Part shown: positions 40,239-51,420 of the stretch, in pieces
Numbering within the stretch: the stretch's first letter is position 1
How the letters are laid out: each line of letters starts with the position of its first letter
Source of the DNA: Palsa-89 sp963824345
GTDB taxonomy: Bacteria > Acidobacteriota > Terriglobia > Bryobacterales > Bryobacteraceae
Assembly (NCBI GenBank): GCA_963824345.1
Contig: CAWGOZ010000004.1
Coordinates: 1-64,000, forward strand
Reading direction: 5' to 3'
DNA: 64,000 nt
Notes under the pieces: generated by a model
Told to the model about the DNA's origin: nothing
The model's input: the letters and a program-made list of their open reading frames with translations, nothing else
Database searches by the model: none
Made by a program: the position numbers and the translations under genes

Positions 40239-41705
40239 TTACGATGCGCCGCCCTCGGCCCCCCGCAGCGCCGCGGTGGATTCCTTCTGTTCCTTGATGA
40301 ACTTCTTGCGCCCGCGGCTGACAAAGAGGTATTCGCGCGCTTCTTTATAGAGGCGCGGGACGTCGTTGTGGCGAATGGCGCTCGACACCACGCGCCACAC
40401 GGCCTTGGGACGGAAGTAATATTCCGAGTAGAAACGGTCCACCCACTCCACCAGCTCGCCCCGATCAAATCCGGGATACACGGCATTGGGGAGCTGGTGG
40501 CCACCTGAGTCGGTCATACCCTCGATCGACACCAGGCCGTTGGCCTTGGCGTGCTCATAGAATTCGGTGCCGGGAAACGCGTGGCCCAGCGACACCTGAA
40601 TGGTCTCCACGTCCAGTTTCTTTGCAAACTCGATGGTCTTGCGCAGCGTCTGGCGCGTTTCGCCCGGCAAACCAACGATGAAATCGCCGTGAATGGTCAG
40701 TCCCAGCTTGTGGCAGTTATCGGTGAAGCGCTGCGCCATGTCGATGGTCGCGCCCTTCTTGATGTTCTTCAGAATCTGCTCGTCGCCCGATTCATAGCCC
40801 ACGATCAAAAGCCGGCATCCGGCATCTTTCATGGCCTTCAGCGTGTCGTAATCGGTGGTGACGCGCGAGGTGCAGCTCCAGGTGAAGTTGAGCGGCCCGA
40901 GTTTGTTCGACAGCTCGATGGCGCGCGCCTTGCGGTAGTTGAAGGTGTCGTCGTCGAAGAAGATTTCCTTGAGGCCGGGGAAGTTTTCGAGCGTGTATTT
41001 GCACTCAGCCGCCACGTCGTCGGACGATCGCAAACGCCAGCGATGTCCGGAATGCGTCTGCGGCCACAGGCAGAACGTGCACATGGCCGGGCAGCCGCGC
41101 GTGGTGTAAAACGAAATGAAGGGGTTTAGCAGGAACGGCACGTTGTACTTGCGGAAATCCAGATCGCGCTTGTAGACTTTCGTTACCCAAGGCAGCTCGT
41201 CCAGATTTTCTATGACGCCGCCTTCCGGATTGTTTACGATGTCGCCGTCTTTCCAGTAGCTGACGCCGGGAAGTTCGGAAAGCGGAGTGCCTTGGGCGTA
41301 CTTCGCGATTTGATGGTCGAACTCGCGCCGCACCACGAAGTCGATGGCCTTGGACGCCCGCAGCGACTTTTCCGGCTCGATCGTAACCGGAGGCCCGACA
41401 AATCCCACTTTCATCTTCGGGTTGACGTCCTTCATCATTTCAGCGATCCGAACATCCACCGTGAATCCGGGGCTGGACGTAAATAGCACCAGGAGCTCGA
41501 AATCCTTCGCCATGGCCACGGTCTGCTCGATGCTGACTTTGTGCGGGGGGCCATCCACCAATTTGCTGTCTGCCAGCATTCCCGCGGGATAGGCCAGCCA
41601 TACCGGATACCAGTAGGACTCGATCTCGCGCGATGCCGGCCAGCGCGAACCCGCGCCTCCATCGAAGCCTTCGAACGAAGGCGGGTTGAGGAACAAAGTT
41701 CTCAT
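40239..41705 (-). CDS. hpnJ: Hopanoid-associated radical SAM protein HpnJ
   Basis: A 488-residue B12-binding-type radical SAM enzyme. The N-terminal Rossmann part (about 1-170) carries LFLNPPSFEGFDGG. The 4Fe-4S/SAM motif is CxxxCxxC in RGCPAMCTFC (Cys205, 209, 212). Further motifs are IFFDDDTFNYRKARAIELSN and IHGDFIVGLPGET. HpnJ works with HpnI and HpnK to make cyclitol-ether bacteriohopanetetrol. It opens the four-gene operon. Confidence 0.9.
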   Translation of the reverse strand: MRTLFLNPPSFEGFDGGAGSRWPASREIESYWYPVWLAYPAGMLADSKLVDGPPHKVSIEQTVAMAKDFELLVLFTSSPGFTVDVRIAEMMKDVNPKMKVGFVGPPVTIEPEKSLRASKAIDFVVRREFDHQIAKYAQGTPLSELPGVSYWKDGDIVNNPEGGVIENLDELPWVTKVYKRDLDFRKYNVPFLLNPFISFYTTRGCPAMCTFCLWPQTHSGHRWRLRSSDDVAAECKYTLENFPGLKEIFFDDDTFNYRKARAIELSNKLGPLNFTWSCTSRVTTDYDTLKAMKDAGCRLLIVGYESGDEQILKNIKKGATIDMAQRFTDNCHKLGLTIHGDFIVGLPGETRQTLRKTIEFAKKLDVETIQVSLGHAFPGTEFYEHAKANGLVSIEGMTDSGGHQLPNAVYPGFDRGELVEWVDRFYSEYYFRPKAVWRVVSSAIRHNDVPRLYKEAREYLFVSRGRKKFIKEQKESTAALRGAEGGAS

Positions 41706-41836
41706 GATTTAACGCTCTCTCCGCAGCAGCTTCAGAATACGGCGCGAATCGCCTAACAGCAACAAACAACAACCCTTGGGCGGATAATTCCCGCTCAGAT
41801 GCCAGTTTATCAGGTTAAAGGGCCCCAAGGCTCGGG

Positions 41837-42580
41837 TTATTGCTGTTCGCTGGCGGTGGTCTCGGCTACAGTCTCCGAGTCGTCAGCCCCGGACCGGGCT
41901 GTGTCCTTGGAAAAAGTGAGATAGTTGATATTCAACTCCACTTGCCCAAAGAAGCGAGTCTCCACCCGGCTTTGAGTTCGCTGTGGAATAGAAACCCCGT
42001 TCTGGATCTCGTAGTCGCGTACGAACTGCATTTTCTTCAACATGAACGAGGGCGACTTCACAAACGAGCCCTGCTCGCGCACCGGCATATACGTTTCGGC
42101 GTCCAGCCACAACTCGCCCTTGAACAGCCCGACCTTCTTCTCGCGTGGACTCAAGTGCAGAACATACACCTGCCGGCCGTTCAAATCCTGCGTGCCCTTG
42201 TATTTGAATTTGTAGTTAGCCGGAGTAATCGACAAGTTGGACGGGCCCTGCGCTGCTTCCACTTCCGCCTTTAAGTAGTTGGCAATCACCTCGGTCTTTA
42301 CAATGCTGTCACCGCTGAAACCGAGCGCGCGATAGGTGATCTTCCCGAGCTTGGAGATATTCTTCAGCGCGTGCAACTTGCCTTGCTTTTTGAACTTGGG
42401 AACTGCCGCGTCAATATCCACCTCTTCGGTTCCGCCTCGCAAGGCGCTCTGCTGAGCTATCGTGGCTTGGACATAGCGGTTCACAATCTCCTGCTCCGGC
42501 ATCGGCGGAGCCTTGGGCTCGCAAAGAGCTGCAGAAGAGCCAATGGTTGCAACCAGAACGACCGTAAGAAATAGCTTCAA
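41837..42580 (-). CDS. Secreted lipoprotein-sorting/MucB-like protein
   Basis: About 247 residues. The signal peptide (LFLTVVLVATIGSSAALC) is read from a TTG at 42580, four bases after AGGAG; a longer frame from an ATG at 42679 lacks such a site. The mature part (SLSITP-type fold: YKFKYKGTQDLNGRQVYVLH, LFKGELWLDAETYMPVREQG) resembles the outer-membrane lipoprotein-sorting/RseB-like fold that binds lipids. The role is unknown. A cysteine at the signal end (LCEP) might allow lipidation. Confidence 0.55.
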   Translation of the reverse strand: MKLFLTVVLVATIGSSAALCEPKAPPMPEQEIVNRYVQATIAQQSALRGGTEEVDIDAAVPKFKKQGKLHALKNISKLGKITYRALGFSGDSIVKTEVIANYLKAEVEAAQGPSNLSITPANYKFKYKGTQDLNGRQVYVLHLSPREKKVGLFKGELWLDAETYMPVREQGSFVKSPSFMLKKMQFVRDYEIQNGVSIPQRTQSRVETRFFGQVELNINYLTFSKDTARSGADDSETVAETTASEQQ

Positions 42581-42735
42581 AGCGCTCCTATGACCCTTAG
42601 AAATAGTACACCTAGCACTATCCAGACCTGTTGCTTTACTGTAGCAGTAAGGATTTGTTAACACAACCACCCCATGCACCCCGTTAGACTCCCCAACCCA
42701 GGCTTAGGATGCCCGAAAATCGAGGCCTCCCGAAG

Positions 42736-43485
42736 TTAGAACTGGATCGGCTGCTGAAGTGTGAAGTTCAGCCGGGTCTCGGAAGGGATCTTGACCCGTT
42801 GACCCTTGGTTAAGACTTGAGTGCCGGTACCGACGGCCGCTCCGGACGCTGCTCCAATGGCCGCGCCCCGGCCGCCGCCGGCCAAAGCGCCAATGATGGC
42901 GCCGAGCGCCGTGGAACCGCCCACCACGCCGGCCGTTCGCGCGCCTCGCGAGCTGCTGGCCTGCGATACCGCGCCCGTTGTGGTGTCGATGGTCTGGCCG
43001 TTGATGGTGAGATCCACTAATGCGAGAGTCAGAACGGTTTTTCCTTCAAACTTGCCGGATTGCTGGTCTTCGACGAGTTTCACCAGCGCGTCGGCGCCGC
43101 GCGGAAGCGTTGTTTGACCGTTCACCAGCACGGGTTCATCGACGCTTGCGCGGAAGGTCTGCCCTAGCCGCGCGACGTTGGAATCCACGCTGTCGATCAT
43201 CCGGATGGTGATCGACGTTCCGGCTGGAATTTGGATTCCGGTAACTGGGACTGGTTCGGAAGCTGTCGGCGAAAGAGGCGCCGATGGGCCACTGAACTCC
43301 AGGTCCCCCACGTCTTCGACGTTAAACGTGTCCACGCGATCGCCCACCGCCATCCGGATGTGGCGTGCATCGCCGCCCAGGTATTGACCCGTGATGACTC
43401 GTCCGCTGCGCAGTGTCAGAGTATCGGCGGAACAAAACGCCGCCCCAAGCAGCGAGATTGCCGCCAGACGAACGAACATACGCAC
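42736..43485 (-). CDS. Secreted glycine-zipper protein (copy 1)
   Basis: A 249-residue secreted protein: signal peptide (LAAISLLGAAFCSA), then TLRSGRVITGQYLGGDARHI and IPAGTSITIRMIDSVDSNVA. A glycine-zipper segment follows (ALGAIIGALAGGGRGAAIGA), ending IPSETRLNFTLQQPI. It is paralogous to the next gene. Glycine zippers insert in or associate with membranes. The family recurs in acidobacteria and its role is unknown. Confidence 0.65.
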   Translation of the reverse strand: MRMFVRLAAISLLGAAFCSADTLTLRSGRVITGQYLGGDARHIRMAVGDRVDTFNVEDVGDLEFSGPSAPLSPTASEPVPVTGIQIPAGTSITIRMIDSVDSNVARLGQTFRASVDEPVLVNGQTTLPRGADALVKLVEDQQSGKFEGKTVLTLALVDLTINGQTIDTTTGAVSQASSSRGARTAGVVGGSTALGAIIGALAGGGRGAAIGAASGAAVGTGTQVLTKGQRVKIPSETRLNFTLQQPIQF

Positions 43486-43523
43486 CCTCCTGCCCCAATA
43501 TAGACCAGCAGGAATTAGGACGC

Positions 43524-44147
43524 CTATTGCCGGGCGGCCGGTTCCTTCAGATTGACCACCACCGGCTCCGTGAGCTTGTAGGTAAACCGGGTTTCGGGCG
43601 CAATTTCGACGGTTTTTCCCTTGAGAACTCCTCCCAGGGCTCCAGCGGCGCCGCCCGCCGCGGCCCCGATGCCGGCTCCCAGTCCACCGCCCGCGATGGC
43701 TCCGATAGCGGCCCCGGTTCCCGCGCCGATGCCGGCGCCAGCGGCGGTCTGCTTGGCTTGTGAGCCGCTTTTGGAGTCGACTTTGTCGGTCTCCACATCC
43801 ACCCGCTGGCCATTGATGGTGACGGCGATGAGAGCGGTGGTTAGCGCAGCGCGCCGAGTGAACCCGGAGTTCTGTTTGTCGGTTACGCGTAAGAAGGCGT
43901 TGCTATTAGCGGCCACCACCTGCACGCCGTCAATGACTACGGGATCGTCCAGGCTGGCGGCATATTCTCGATGCAGGTCGGCGTTCTTGGAATCGATGCG
44001 GTCCAGGGTGCGAATGGCGATCTCGGTGCCGATCGGCAGTGTGATGCTTTGCGCCTCGTCCGCCGCGGCGGGCTGAGGCGTCTGCGGGGCAGCGTTCGCG
44101 CTCATCAGCACACCGAACAGCAAAAGCATAAGCAGCCCTTGTTGCAT
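43524..44147 (-). CDS. Secreted glycine-zipper protein (copy 2)
   Basis: A 207-residue paralogue of the neighbouring gene with a signal peptide (MLLLFGVLMSANA), the LPIGTEIAIRTLDRIDSKNA block and a strong glycine zipper (GAGIGAGTGAAIGAIAGGGL), ending IAPETRFTYKLTEPVVV. The ATG at 44147 is preceded by AGGAGGCCT. It is likely envelope-associated. Confidence 0.7.
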   Translation of the reverse strand: MQQGLLMLLLFGVLMSANAAPQTPQPAAADEAQSITLPIGTEIAIRTLDRIDSKNADLHREYAASLDDPVVIDGVQVVAANSNAFLRVTDKQNSGFTRRAALTTALIAVTINGQRVDVETDKVDSKSGSQAKQTAAGAGIGAGTGAAIGAIAGGGLGAGIGAAAGGAAGALGGVLKGKTVEIAPETRFTYKLTEPVVVNLKEPAARQ

Positions 44148-44158
44148 AGGCCTCCTCG

Positions 44159-45214
44159 TCACGGAATAACGCTCCAGTGCACCACGCAATGCTTCTGCGG
44201 GCCGGAGCTCTTGTTTCTGATAATCACGCGTTGCGTCCCGCCGTCGCCAGGCGCCAGGCGCGCATCCCATATTTTCGTGTCGTAGTCGAGCTGCACTTTA
44301 ACAGGCGGCACACTACGGAAGACGTATTCGGCGTTTTGCGGAACGGGAGCTCCGGTGCATTCCAAGGTGCCGGACTTCGCACCGCTGTAGACACGTGAGA
44401 TTGGAACTGGCTGGGGTGCTGGTGGAGGGGTGGCGCGCGGCGCCGGATCGCCGATAGGAGTGCTGTCGTCTACCGCGGGCCGGGGCGTCAAGCTTGGTGT
44501 CAGGCTTTGTGTCGACCTTCTGCGCGGGCTGGGCTGCTCGTTCGCAACACCAGGCACGTCGGATTTGAGATCGGCCAGCCAGCGCCGAGCTCGATAACTC
44601 TTTTCCTGGTCGCTCCCGCGCATATCCTGAACAAGAATGCTTTCGGCTGCACGGCGATAATGCGGCAGGATTTCAAGGGCGTTCCTCCTCCAATTTTCGA
44701 TATCCGGCATGCTCAGAAGAATCCTGCAGACAGTTTCCGCCGCCGGCGGCGATAAATTGGGCGGCGGCTGGCCGTTTGCTATGGGTCCAATGAGATCGTC
44801 GAGGAAGGGTTTAGCGCTCTCTGGGAAGCGGGCCATGAGGTTTGCGAACATCGGCGCGTAAGCGGGCTCGAAAGCTCCTGGAAGCCGCTGGCGCCACGAG
44901 ATCTCGACAATGGCCAAAGCCACCCGCGAGTCGGCCAGCGATTCCATCACTTCCGGCAGATTCGCCCGGGTGTCTTTCTGCCAGCCGGCGATCAGTTCGT
45001 CGTCGATCGCGTCTCGATACCAGGAAAGCAGGCCGGTCAGCGTATCGATGGTCTGCTTGCGATTCGCCCCATCCACTTGTTCTAACAACGCCTTGATCTT
45101 CTGATGTGCTGCGGCGGGCGGGTAGGGAGCCGGCCCGACTACCTTGAACTGTGCACTGGCCATCGAGCACGCTGCAAGGAGTGCAACCTGAACGATGTGG
45201 CGAAGGCGAGGCAT
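44159..45214 (-). CDS. Secreted hypothetical protein with Pro-rich linker
   Basis: A 351-residue protein with a signal peptide (VALLAACSMASAQ), a helical repeat-like domain to about residue 210 (KALLEQVDGANRKQTIDTL), a Pro/Ser/Thr-rich linker (about 215-270) and a C-terminal beta domain (YVFRSVPPVKVQLDYDTKIW). There is no family I recognise. It ends 12 bp upstream of the glycine-zipper start, so the two may share a transcript. Confidence 0.6.
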   Translation of the reverse strand: MPRLRHIVQVALLAACSMASAQFKVVGPAPYPPAAAHQKIKALLEQVDGANRKQTIDTLTGLLSWYRDAIDDELIAGWQKDTRANLPEVMESLADSRVALAIVEISWRQRLPGAFEPAYAPMFANLMARFPESAKPFLDDLIGPIANGQPPPNLSPPAAETVCRILLSMPDIENWRRNALEILPHYRRAAESILVQDMRGSDQEKSYRARRWLADLKSDVPGVANEQPSPRRRSTQSLTPSLTPRPAVDDSTPIGDPAPRATPPPAPQPVPISRVYSGAKSGTLECTGAPVPQNAEYVFRSVPPVKVQLDYDTKIWDARLAPGDGGTQRVIIRNKSSGPQKHCVVHWSVIP

Positions 45215-45217
45215 GAG

Positions 45218-46105
45218 TTACGCGCCCCGGCGGTTGCGCTGAAATCCTTCCACCACCCCGGCGACCAGATGCCGGCCGCGCTCCAAGGCGTCCTCATAGG
45301 CCAGGCGGCGCTCGGCGCGCGTGTAGGCTTTGCCCAGGCGATAGTAACGCTCGAGTGACAGTCCAGCCACGCGCGTCCCGGCGTAAGCGATGGCGGCCTT
45401 GGGAATCAATCCGCCGCCCCATGGGATCTTGCCCACCAACTCGCGAGCCAGCGCTCGCCAACCAAAGGCCCCCAGGACGATGGTGGCGATCTCGGCTTGC
45501 TGCTCGCGGTAGCCCACGTCGCGGTCGTTTGCGGCCGCCAAAAGGAATGCCATGCGGATCTGATTGGCCGTCAGGAACGCCGTGTCGGAGGCAAACTCGC
45601 CTATCGCCCAGGGCAGGGAGATGAACGGAACAATGTCCGGCACCGCCGTGGCCAGGGCGAAGAGAGCGTTCTCCCTGGCGATCTTCTTTACCATGCGGCG
45701 CGAGACTTCCTCCCGAAAAGGCAGCACGTGCAGCCCCAGCGGAACAGCCAGATCCGGCCGGCGGCCCAGCACTTGATGAATCATGACTCGTGGATTGGCT
45801 GGATCGAACGTGAACAGACCCGAAGAGCCGGTGGCCAGATCGCCGGAGTCGTCGAAGTAGACCTCCAGATCGTTGCCTTCCACCGGCAAGGTGCTTTCCG
45901 AAGCCCGATAAATCACGCGCCGGGCTTGCGCGCGCCTGGCTTCGGAGAGGTCCCGTGGAACCAGAAAGTCCTCCATCTCGCGATAGTCGGCTTCTCGATC
46001 GGCATACAGAAAGAATCTGAGCGGACGCTCAGTGTGCCGCCGTATATCTTCGGGGTCCAGGTTGCGGATTGCGTCCTTGATGTGTTGGAAGACTTGGATT
46101 GACAT
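45218..46105 (-). CDS. Hypothetical protein with DUF697-like C-terminal part
   Basis: A 295-residue protein. The C-terminal half has hydrophobic helices (ALATAVPDIVPFISLPWAIG, TAFLTANQIRMAFLLAAA, ATIVLGAFGWRALARELVGK), reminiscent of the membrane-associated DUF697/YcjF tail. The N-terminal half is soluble and mixed. The match is only general. Its stop lies three bases upstream of the next gene's start. Confidence 0.5.
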   Translation of the reverse strand: MSIQVFQHIKDAIRNLDPEDIRRHTERPLRFFLYADREADYREMEDFLVPRDLSEARRAQARRVIYRASESTLPVEGNDLEVYFDDSGDLATGSSGLFTFDPANPRVMIHQVLGRRPDLAVPLGLHVLPFREEVSRRMVKKIARENALFALATAVPDIVPFISLPWAIGEFASDTAFLTANQIRMAFLLAAANDRDVGYREQQAEIATIVLGAFGWRALARELVGKIPWGGGLIPKAAIAYAGTRVAGLSLERYYRLGKAYTRAERRLAYEDALERGRHLVAGVVEGFQRNRRGA

Positions 46106-46121
46106 GCTGGCCGGCCTGGGC

Positions 46122-47465
46122 TTACGAGCGGTACATCACTTTCAGCTCCTTACGCCATTCTAATCCTACGCCCAGCCGTTCGACCGGGATGGCGGGAGAA
46201 AAATAACGCAGCACGCGCTCGTTGGAAGAATGAAAATCGAGTGCCGGCGAGATCAGCAGTAGCCGGGGAGGCTCGGGCCGGAGCTCCTGCCCGGGGAAAT
46301 AGCCGTTGCTCTGAAATTCGCGCTGTTCCAGGTGCCAGGCCACGCGCATCCAGTAATCCAGTGCCTGGAGCGGAAGATGGACATCTTCGGAGGCTTTCAA
46401 CTCCAGCACCGCCAGCCGTCCGCTGGTGTCGATGGCGAGCAAGTCCAGCATGCCCCGGTCGGCGGCGGCAAAGGCCGGAACCTGGCCATAGATGGGCGCG
46501 GCTAGGAGAGTGGCGTCGATCTCCTGGATGTGCGCGCGCACCTGAGATTCGAGCCAGGCTTCCGGATTCCCCAGATACAGCGGGTGGCGGCGGTCTGCCG
46601 CATCGGGCGAGCGCAGGCGGGAAAGTTCGGCGGCGCGCTTTGCACGGAGCCCCGATAGCACTTCGGAGCCGGCGGTTCGCGCGAATTCGAGGCCATGCAC
46701 GCGAAAGCTCAATTCGCCATCGGAGCGCTCGATGGTCTCTACGCCCGGCGCCTCGATGTGCGGGCGGGCCAGAGAACGGCGGCGGCAGGGGTCCAGATGA
46801 GTCGCCAGATTACCGCAATCGCGAAGATCGATGCTCGTTTCAAGACCGTCCTCGGCGTAGGCGAAAGCCCGGTACTTCGCCGCGGCCGGATCGAGATAGA
46901 GCAGCCGCAGGCAAGTGGTCATCTGGGCGCCTTGCGGAAGGTAAAGGACCAAGCCATGAATTCCGAGCGACGGTTCGCGGCGGCGCAAATAATCCAGCCA
47001 GATCAGACCGAAGGTGAGAATGCCGTCCGGATGCACGGCATCGGCAGCCACCCCGATGGCGGCCCAGGCGGAGGCACCTTGCCGCAGCAAGGCACGGGGG
47101 TAAGCCGGCGAGAGGCTATGTTCCAGATCGGCTTCGGTGGTCAGCTCGGCCAGCTTGTAAGCCGGGAACTGGCGACGCAGAAAGAGCCGGAACTGCTCGC
47201 GAAACCCCAGGCGCGCCGTGCGGAGCGGGAGGTTGCCCGCGCTAACCCGGCCACGATCGATCAGCTCCAGCGTTCCGGCCAGTTTGCCGAATCGAGCCAC
47301 TCTCAGAACCATTTTTCCGCGCGTCTCGCGCTCGATGGCGCTGACGCGGCGCACCAGATTGCGCTTCTGATCCCAGGCCTGCAGCTGGACGCACGCGCCG
47401 CGTACTTCCACCACGAAGTTTTCCGCGGTGATGGCCAGCGACTGTTCGCCCGGCTCGCACAGCAC
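46122..47465 (-). CDS. PD-(D/E)XK-like nuclease-domain protein
   Basis: A 447-residue protein from a GTG at 47465. The C-terminal part (about 330-420) has a nuclease-type core: DRGMLDLLAIDTSGRLAVLE, then LKASEDVHLPLQALDYWMRV. The D...ExK spacing fits a PD-(D/E)XK fold such as NucS. The rest (FGLIWLDYLRRREP, YLPQGAQMTTCLRLLY) is unassigned. The frame stays open and protein-like upstream (SEVLVTEIRQAIERFLDTSQ), but only a CTG at 47534 could start it. The true N-terminus may therefore be about 23 residues longer and almost meet the divergent yggS gene. Confidence 0.6.
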   Translation of the reverse strand: MLCEPGEQSLAITAENFVVEVRGACVQLQAWDQKRNLVRRVSAIERETRGKMVLRVARFGKLAGTLELIDRGRVSAGNLPLRTARLGFREQFRLFLRRQFPAYKLAELTTEADLEHSLSPAYPRALLRQGASAWAAIGVAADAVHPDGILTFGLIWLDYLRRREPSLGIHGLVLYLPQGAQMTTCLRLLYLDPAAAKYRAFAYAEDGLETSIDLRDCGNLATHLDPCRRRSLARPHIEAPGVETIERSDGELSFRVHGLEFARTAGSEVLSGLRAKRAAELSRLRSPDAADRRHPLYLGNPEAWLESQVRAHIQEIDATLLAAPIYGQVPAFAAADRGMLDLLAIDTSGRLAVLELKASEDVHLPLQALDYWMRVAWHLEQREFQSNGYFPGQELRPEPPRLLLISPALDFHSSNERVLRYFSPAIPVERLGVGLEWRKELKVMYRS

Positions 47466-47554
47466 GAGATCCTGGCTGGTATCGAGAAAACGCTCGATCG
47501 CCTGGCGAATTTCCGTAACGAGGACTTCTGACAGTGGGGGCCCTGCGCTAAGCT

Positions 47555-48244
47555 ATGTATCGTCTGTTACTCAAAGAAAAATTAATTGAGGTCGAATCCC
47601 GGATCGCTCGCGCGGCGGAGCGCGCCCGGCGCACCCGCTCCGATGTTCAACTGGTCGCGGTCACCAAAAAGTTCCCAGCCGCTACGATTCGCGAAGCCTA
47701 CCAGCTCGGCCTGCGCGATTTCGGCGAGAATTATGTGCAGGAGTTCGAGGAGAAGCGTGCCGAACTGTCCACGATCCTGGATTCCGCCCGCTTCCACTTT
47801 ATCGGCCATTTGCAGTCCAACAAGGCCAAAAAAGCCGCAGAGATTTTTGGAGTGATTCACACCGTGGATTCGGCTAAGCTGGCCCGACGCTTGAACGCGG
47901 AACTGGATCAGGCACCCGGACGAGGTCTCGACGTTTTAATTGAAGTGAAATTGTCCGGCGAGCCATCCAAAGCAGGCGTAGCGCCAGGGGATGTGGCTGC
48001 CTTGGTCGACGCGATTCGAGAGTGCCGGCACCTGCGGTTGCTGGGGTTGATGACCATGCCGCCGTGGTCGGACGACGCGGAACCATCGCGTCCGTATTTT
48101 GCGCGCTTGCGTGAACTGGCGGCGCAAAACGGCCTCAAACACTTGTCCATGGGGATGTCACACGACCTGGAAGTGGCCATCGAGGAGGGCGCGACCATGC
48201 TGCGTGTGGGCACGGCCCTCTTTGGTCCTCGTAAAAAACCTTGA
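47555..48244 (+). CDS. yggS: PLP homeostasis protein YggS
   Basis: A 229-residue fold-type III PLP protein: QLVAVTKKFPAATIREAYQL with the PLP lysine near residue 38, then DFGENYVQEFEEK, FHFIGHLQSNKAKKA, and LSMGMSHDLEVAIEEGATML with RVGTALFG. The protein buffers pyridoxal phosphate. Its stop overlaps the next start (TTGA). Confidence 0.95.
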   Translation: MYRLLLKEKLIEVESRIARAAERARRTRSDVQLVAVTKKFPAATIREAYQLGLRDFGENYVQEFEEKRAELSTILDSARFHFIGHLQSNKAKKAAEIFGVIHTVDSAKLARRLNAELDQAPGRGLDVLIEVKLSGEPSKAGVAPGDVAALVDAIRECRHLRLLGLMTMPPWSDDAEPSRPYFARLRELAAQNGLKHLSMGMSHDLEVAIEEGATMLRVGTALFGPRKKP

Positions 48245-49350
48245 CTGTCGGCTTCTTCTCGCCCCTGCCCCCGGCCCGCACCGGCGTGGCGGATTATTCC
48301 GCTCAACTTCTGCGCGCGCTCGCGCCGCTGGGTTCGGTGCAAGTGAACGCGCGCGATGCCGGCGTTCCTCTGTATCATCTGGGCAACAATCCTTTGCATC
48401 GCCAAATCTACGCCCGGGCGCTCGCGAGGCCCGGCGTGGCGGTGCTGCACGATGCCGTGCTGCATCATTTTTTCCTGGGCAGCGGGAACGAGCGGGAATA
48501 CGTCGCCGAATTCGTCTTCAACTACGGCCGCTGGAGCGAGGATCTGGCCGGCGAACTCTGGCGGCGCAGATCGCGTTCGGCCGCCGACCCCGAGTACTTC
48601 CGCTATCCGATGATCAAGCGCGTGGTGGAAGCGTCGCGCGCCATCGTGGTCCATAATCCGCGCGCCGCCCAGCTGGTAGACGAACACGTCCCAGGCGCTC
48701 GGGTCCACGAGATCCCGCATCTGTTCGCGCTCCCAGGCGAGCTTCCGTCCGCATCGGAAGTGATTCGATGGCGCGCCGCGCACGGAGTTATGCCGCATAC
48801 TTTGCTCGCAGGCGTATTCGGCCATTTACGGGAATCTAAACGCCTGCGCGCAGTGCTGCGGGCATTCCAGCGCGCGCGGCGTTCCGCCGACATGATGCTG
48901 CTGGTGGCGGGCGATATCGCTTCCACCGACCTGGCGCGGTCCCTGGAGCCGCTGCTCGCGAGCGATCCGGGTATCGTGCGCACGGGCTACCTCGACGAAC
49001 GCGATTTCTGGCTCTGCGCCTCCGCCGTCGACGCTTGCATCAACCTGCGCTACCCCATGGCGGGCGAGACTTCGGGCATCGCGATTCGGTTGATGGGACT
49101 CGGAAAGCCAGTGCTGGTGAGCGCGGGCCAAGAGACCTCGCGCTTCCCGGAATCGGCCTGCGTACGCGTGGATACGGGCCCGGCGGAAGAGGAAATGCTG
49201 GCGGAATTCCTGGTGTGGCTGGCGCGGCATCCCGATGATGCGCAGGCCATTGGCCAGCGCGCCGCCGCGCATGTCCGGCATTACCATGCCCCGGACCGCG
49301 TGGCCCAATTGTATTGGCAGGCTTTAAAGGACTGCTATGATAGAGGATAA
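48241..49350 (+). CDS. Glycosyltransferase (GT4-like)
   Basis: A 369-residue GT-B enzyme starting at a TTG that overlaps the yggS stop: VGFFSPLPPARTGVADYSAQ at the N-terminus, PHLFALPGELP, LLAGVFGHLRESKRLRAVLR and LRYPMAGETSGIAIRLMGLG, the last being the GT4 phospho-sugar-binding block with E. No membrane helices. Acceptor and sugar are unknown. It stands between yggS and a hydrolase gene. Confidence 0.8.
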   Translation: MTVGFFSPLPPARTGVADYSAQLLRALAPLGSVQVNARDAGVPLYHLGNNPLHRQIYARALARPGVAVLHDAVLHHFFLGSGNEREYVAEFVFNYGRWSEDLAGELWRRRSRSAADPEYFRYPMIKRVVEASRAIVVHNPRAAQLVDEHVPGARVHEIPHLFALPGELPSASEVIRWRAAHGVMPHTLLAGVFGHLRESKRLRAVLRAFQRARRSADMMLLVAGDIASTDLARSLEPLLASDPGIVRTGYLDERDFWLCASAVDACINLRYPMAGETSGIAIRLMGLGKPVLVSAGQETSRFPESACVRVDTGPAEEEMLAEFLVWLARHPDDAQAIGQRAAAHVRHYHAPDRVAQLYWQALKDCYDRG

Positions 49351-49374
49351 ATCGGCTATAAGCTCAGTTTAGGT

Positions 49375-51314
<1,940 letters not shown>

Positions 51315-51386
51315 AAAAACCAATAGAAAACAGGGCAGTTAAGTCATCTTCTTCGTTGTACGGGTTGGGCTTCATTTAGGCCGTTT

Positions 51387-51420
51387 CGGACCGTTTAGGC
51401 GGACCAAAAGCGGACCGTTT
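51387..51420. repeat. Iterated CGGACC motifs at the islet left end
   Basis: CGGACCGTTT (51387-51396), GCGGACC (about 51399-51405) and GCGGACCGTTT (51410-51420) lie just inside the tRNA. Related motifs recur at the right end: CGGACCGT at 53493-53500 and GGTCCG near 53516. Paired sites inside both att ends resemble recombinase arm sites. Confidence 0.5.
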
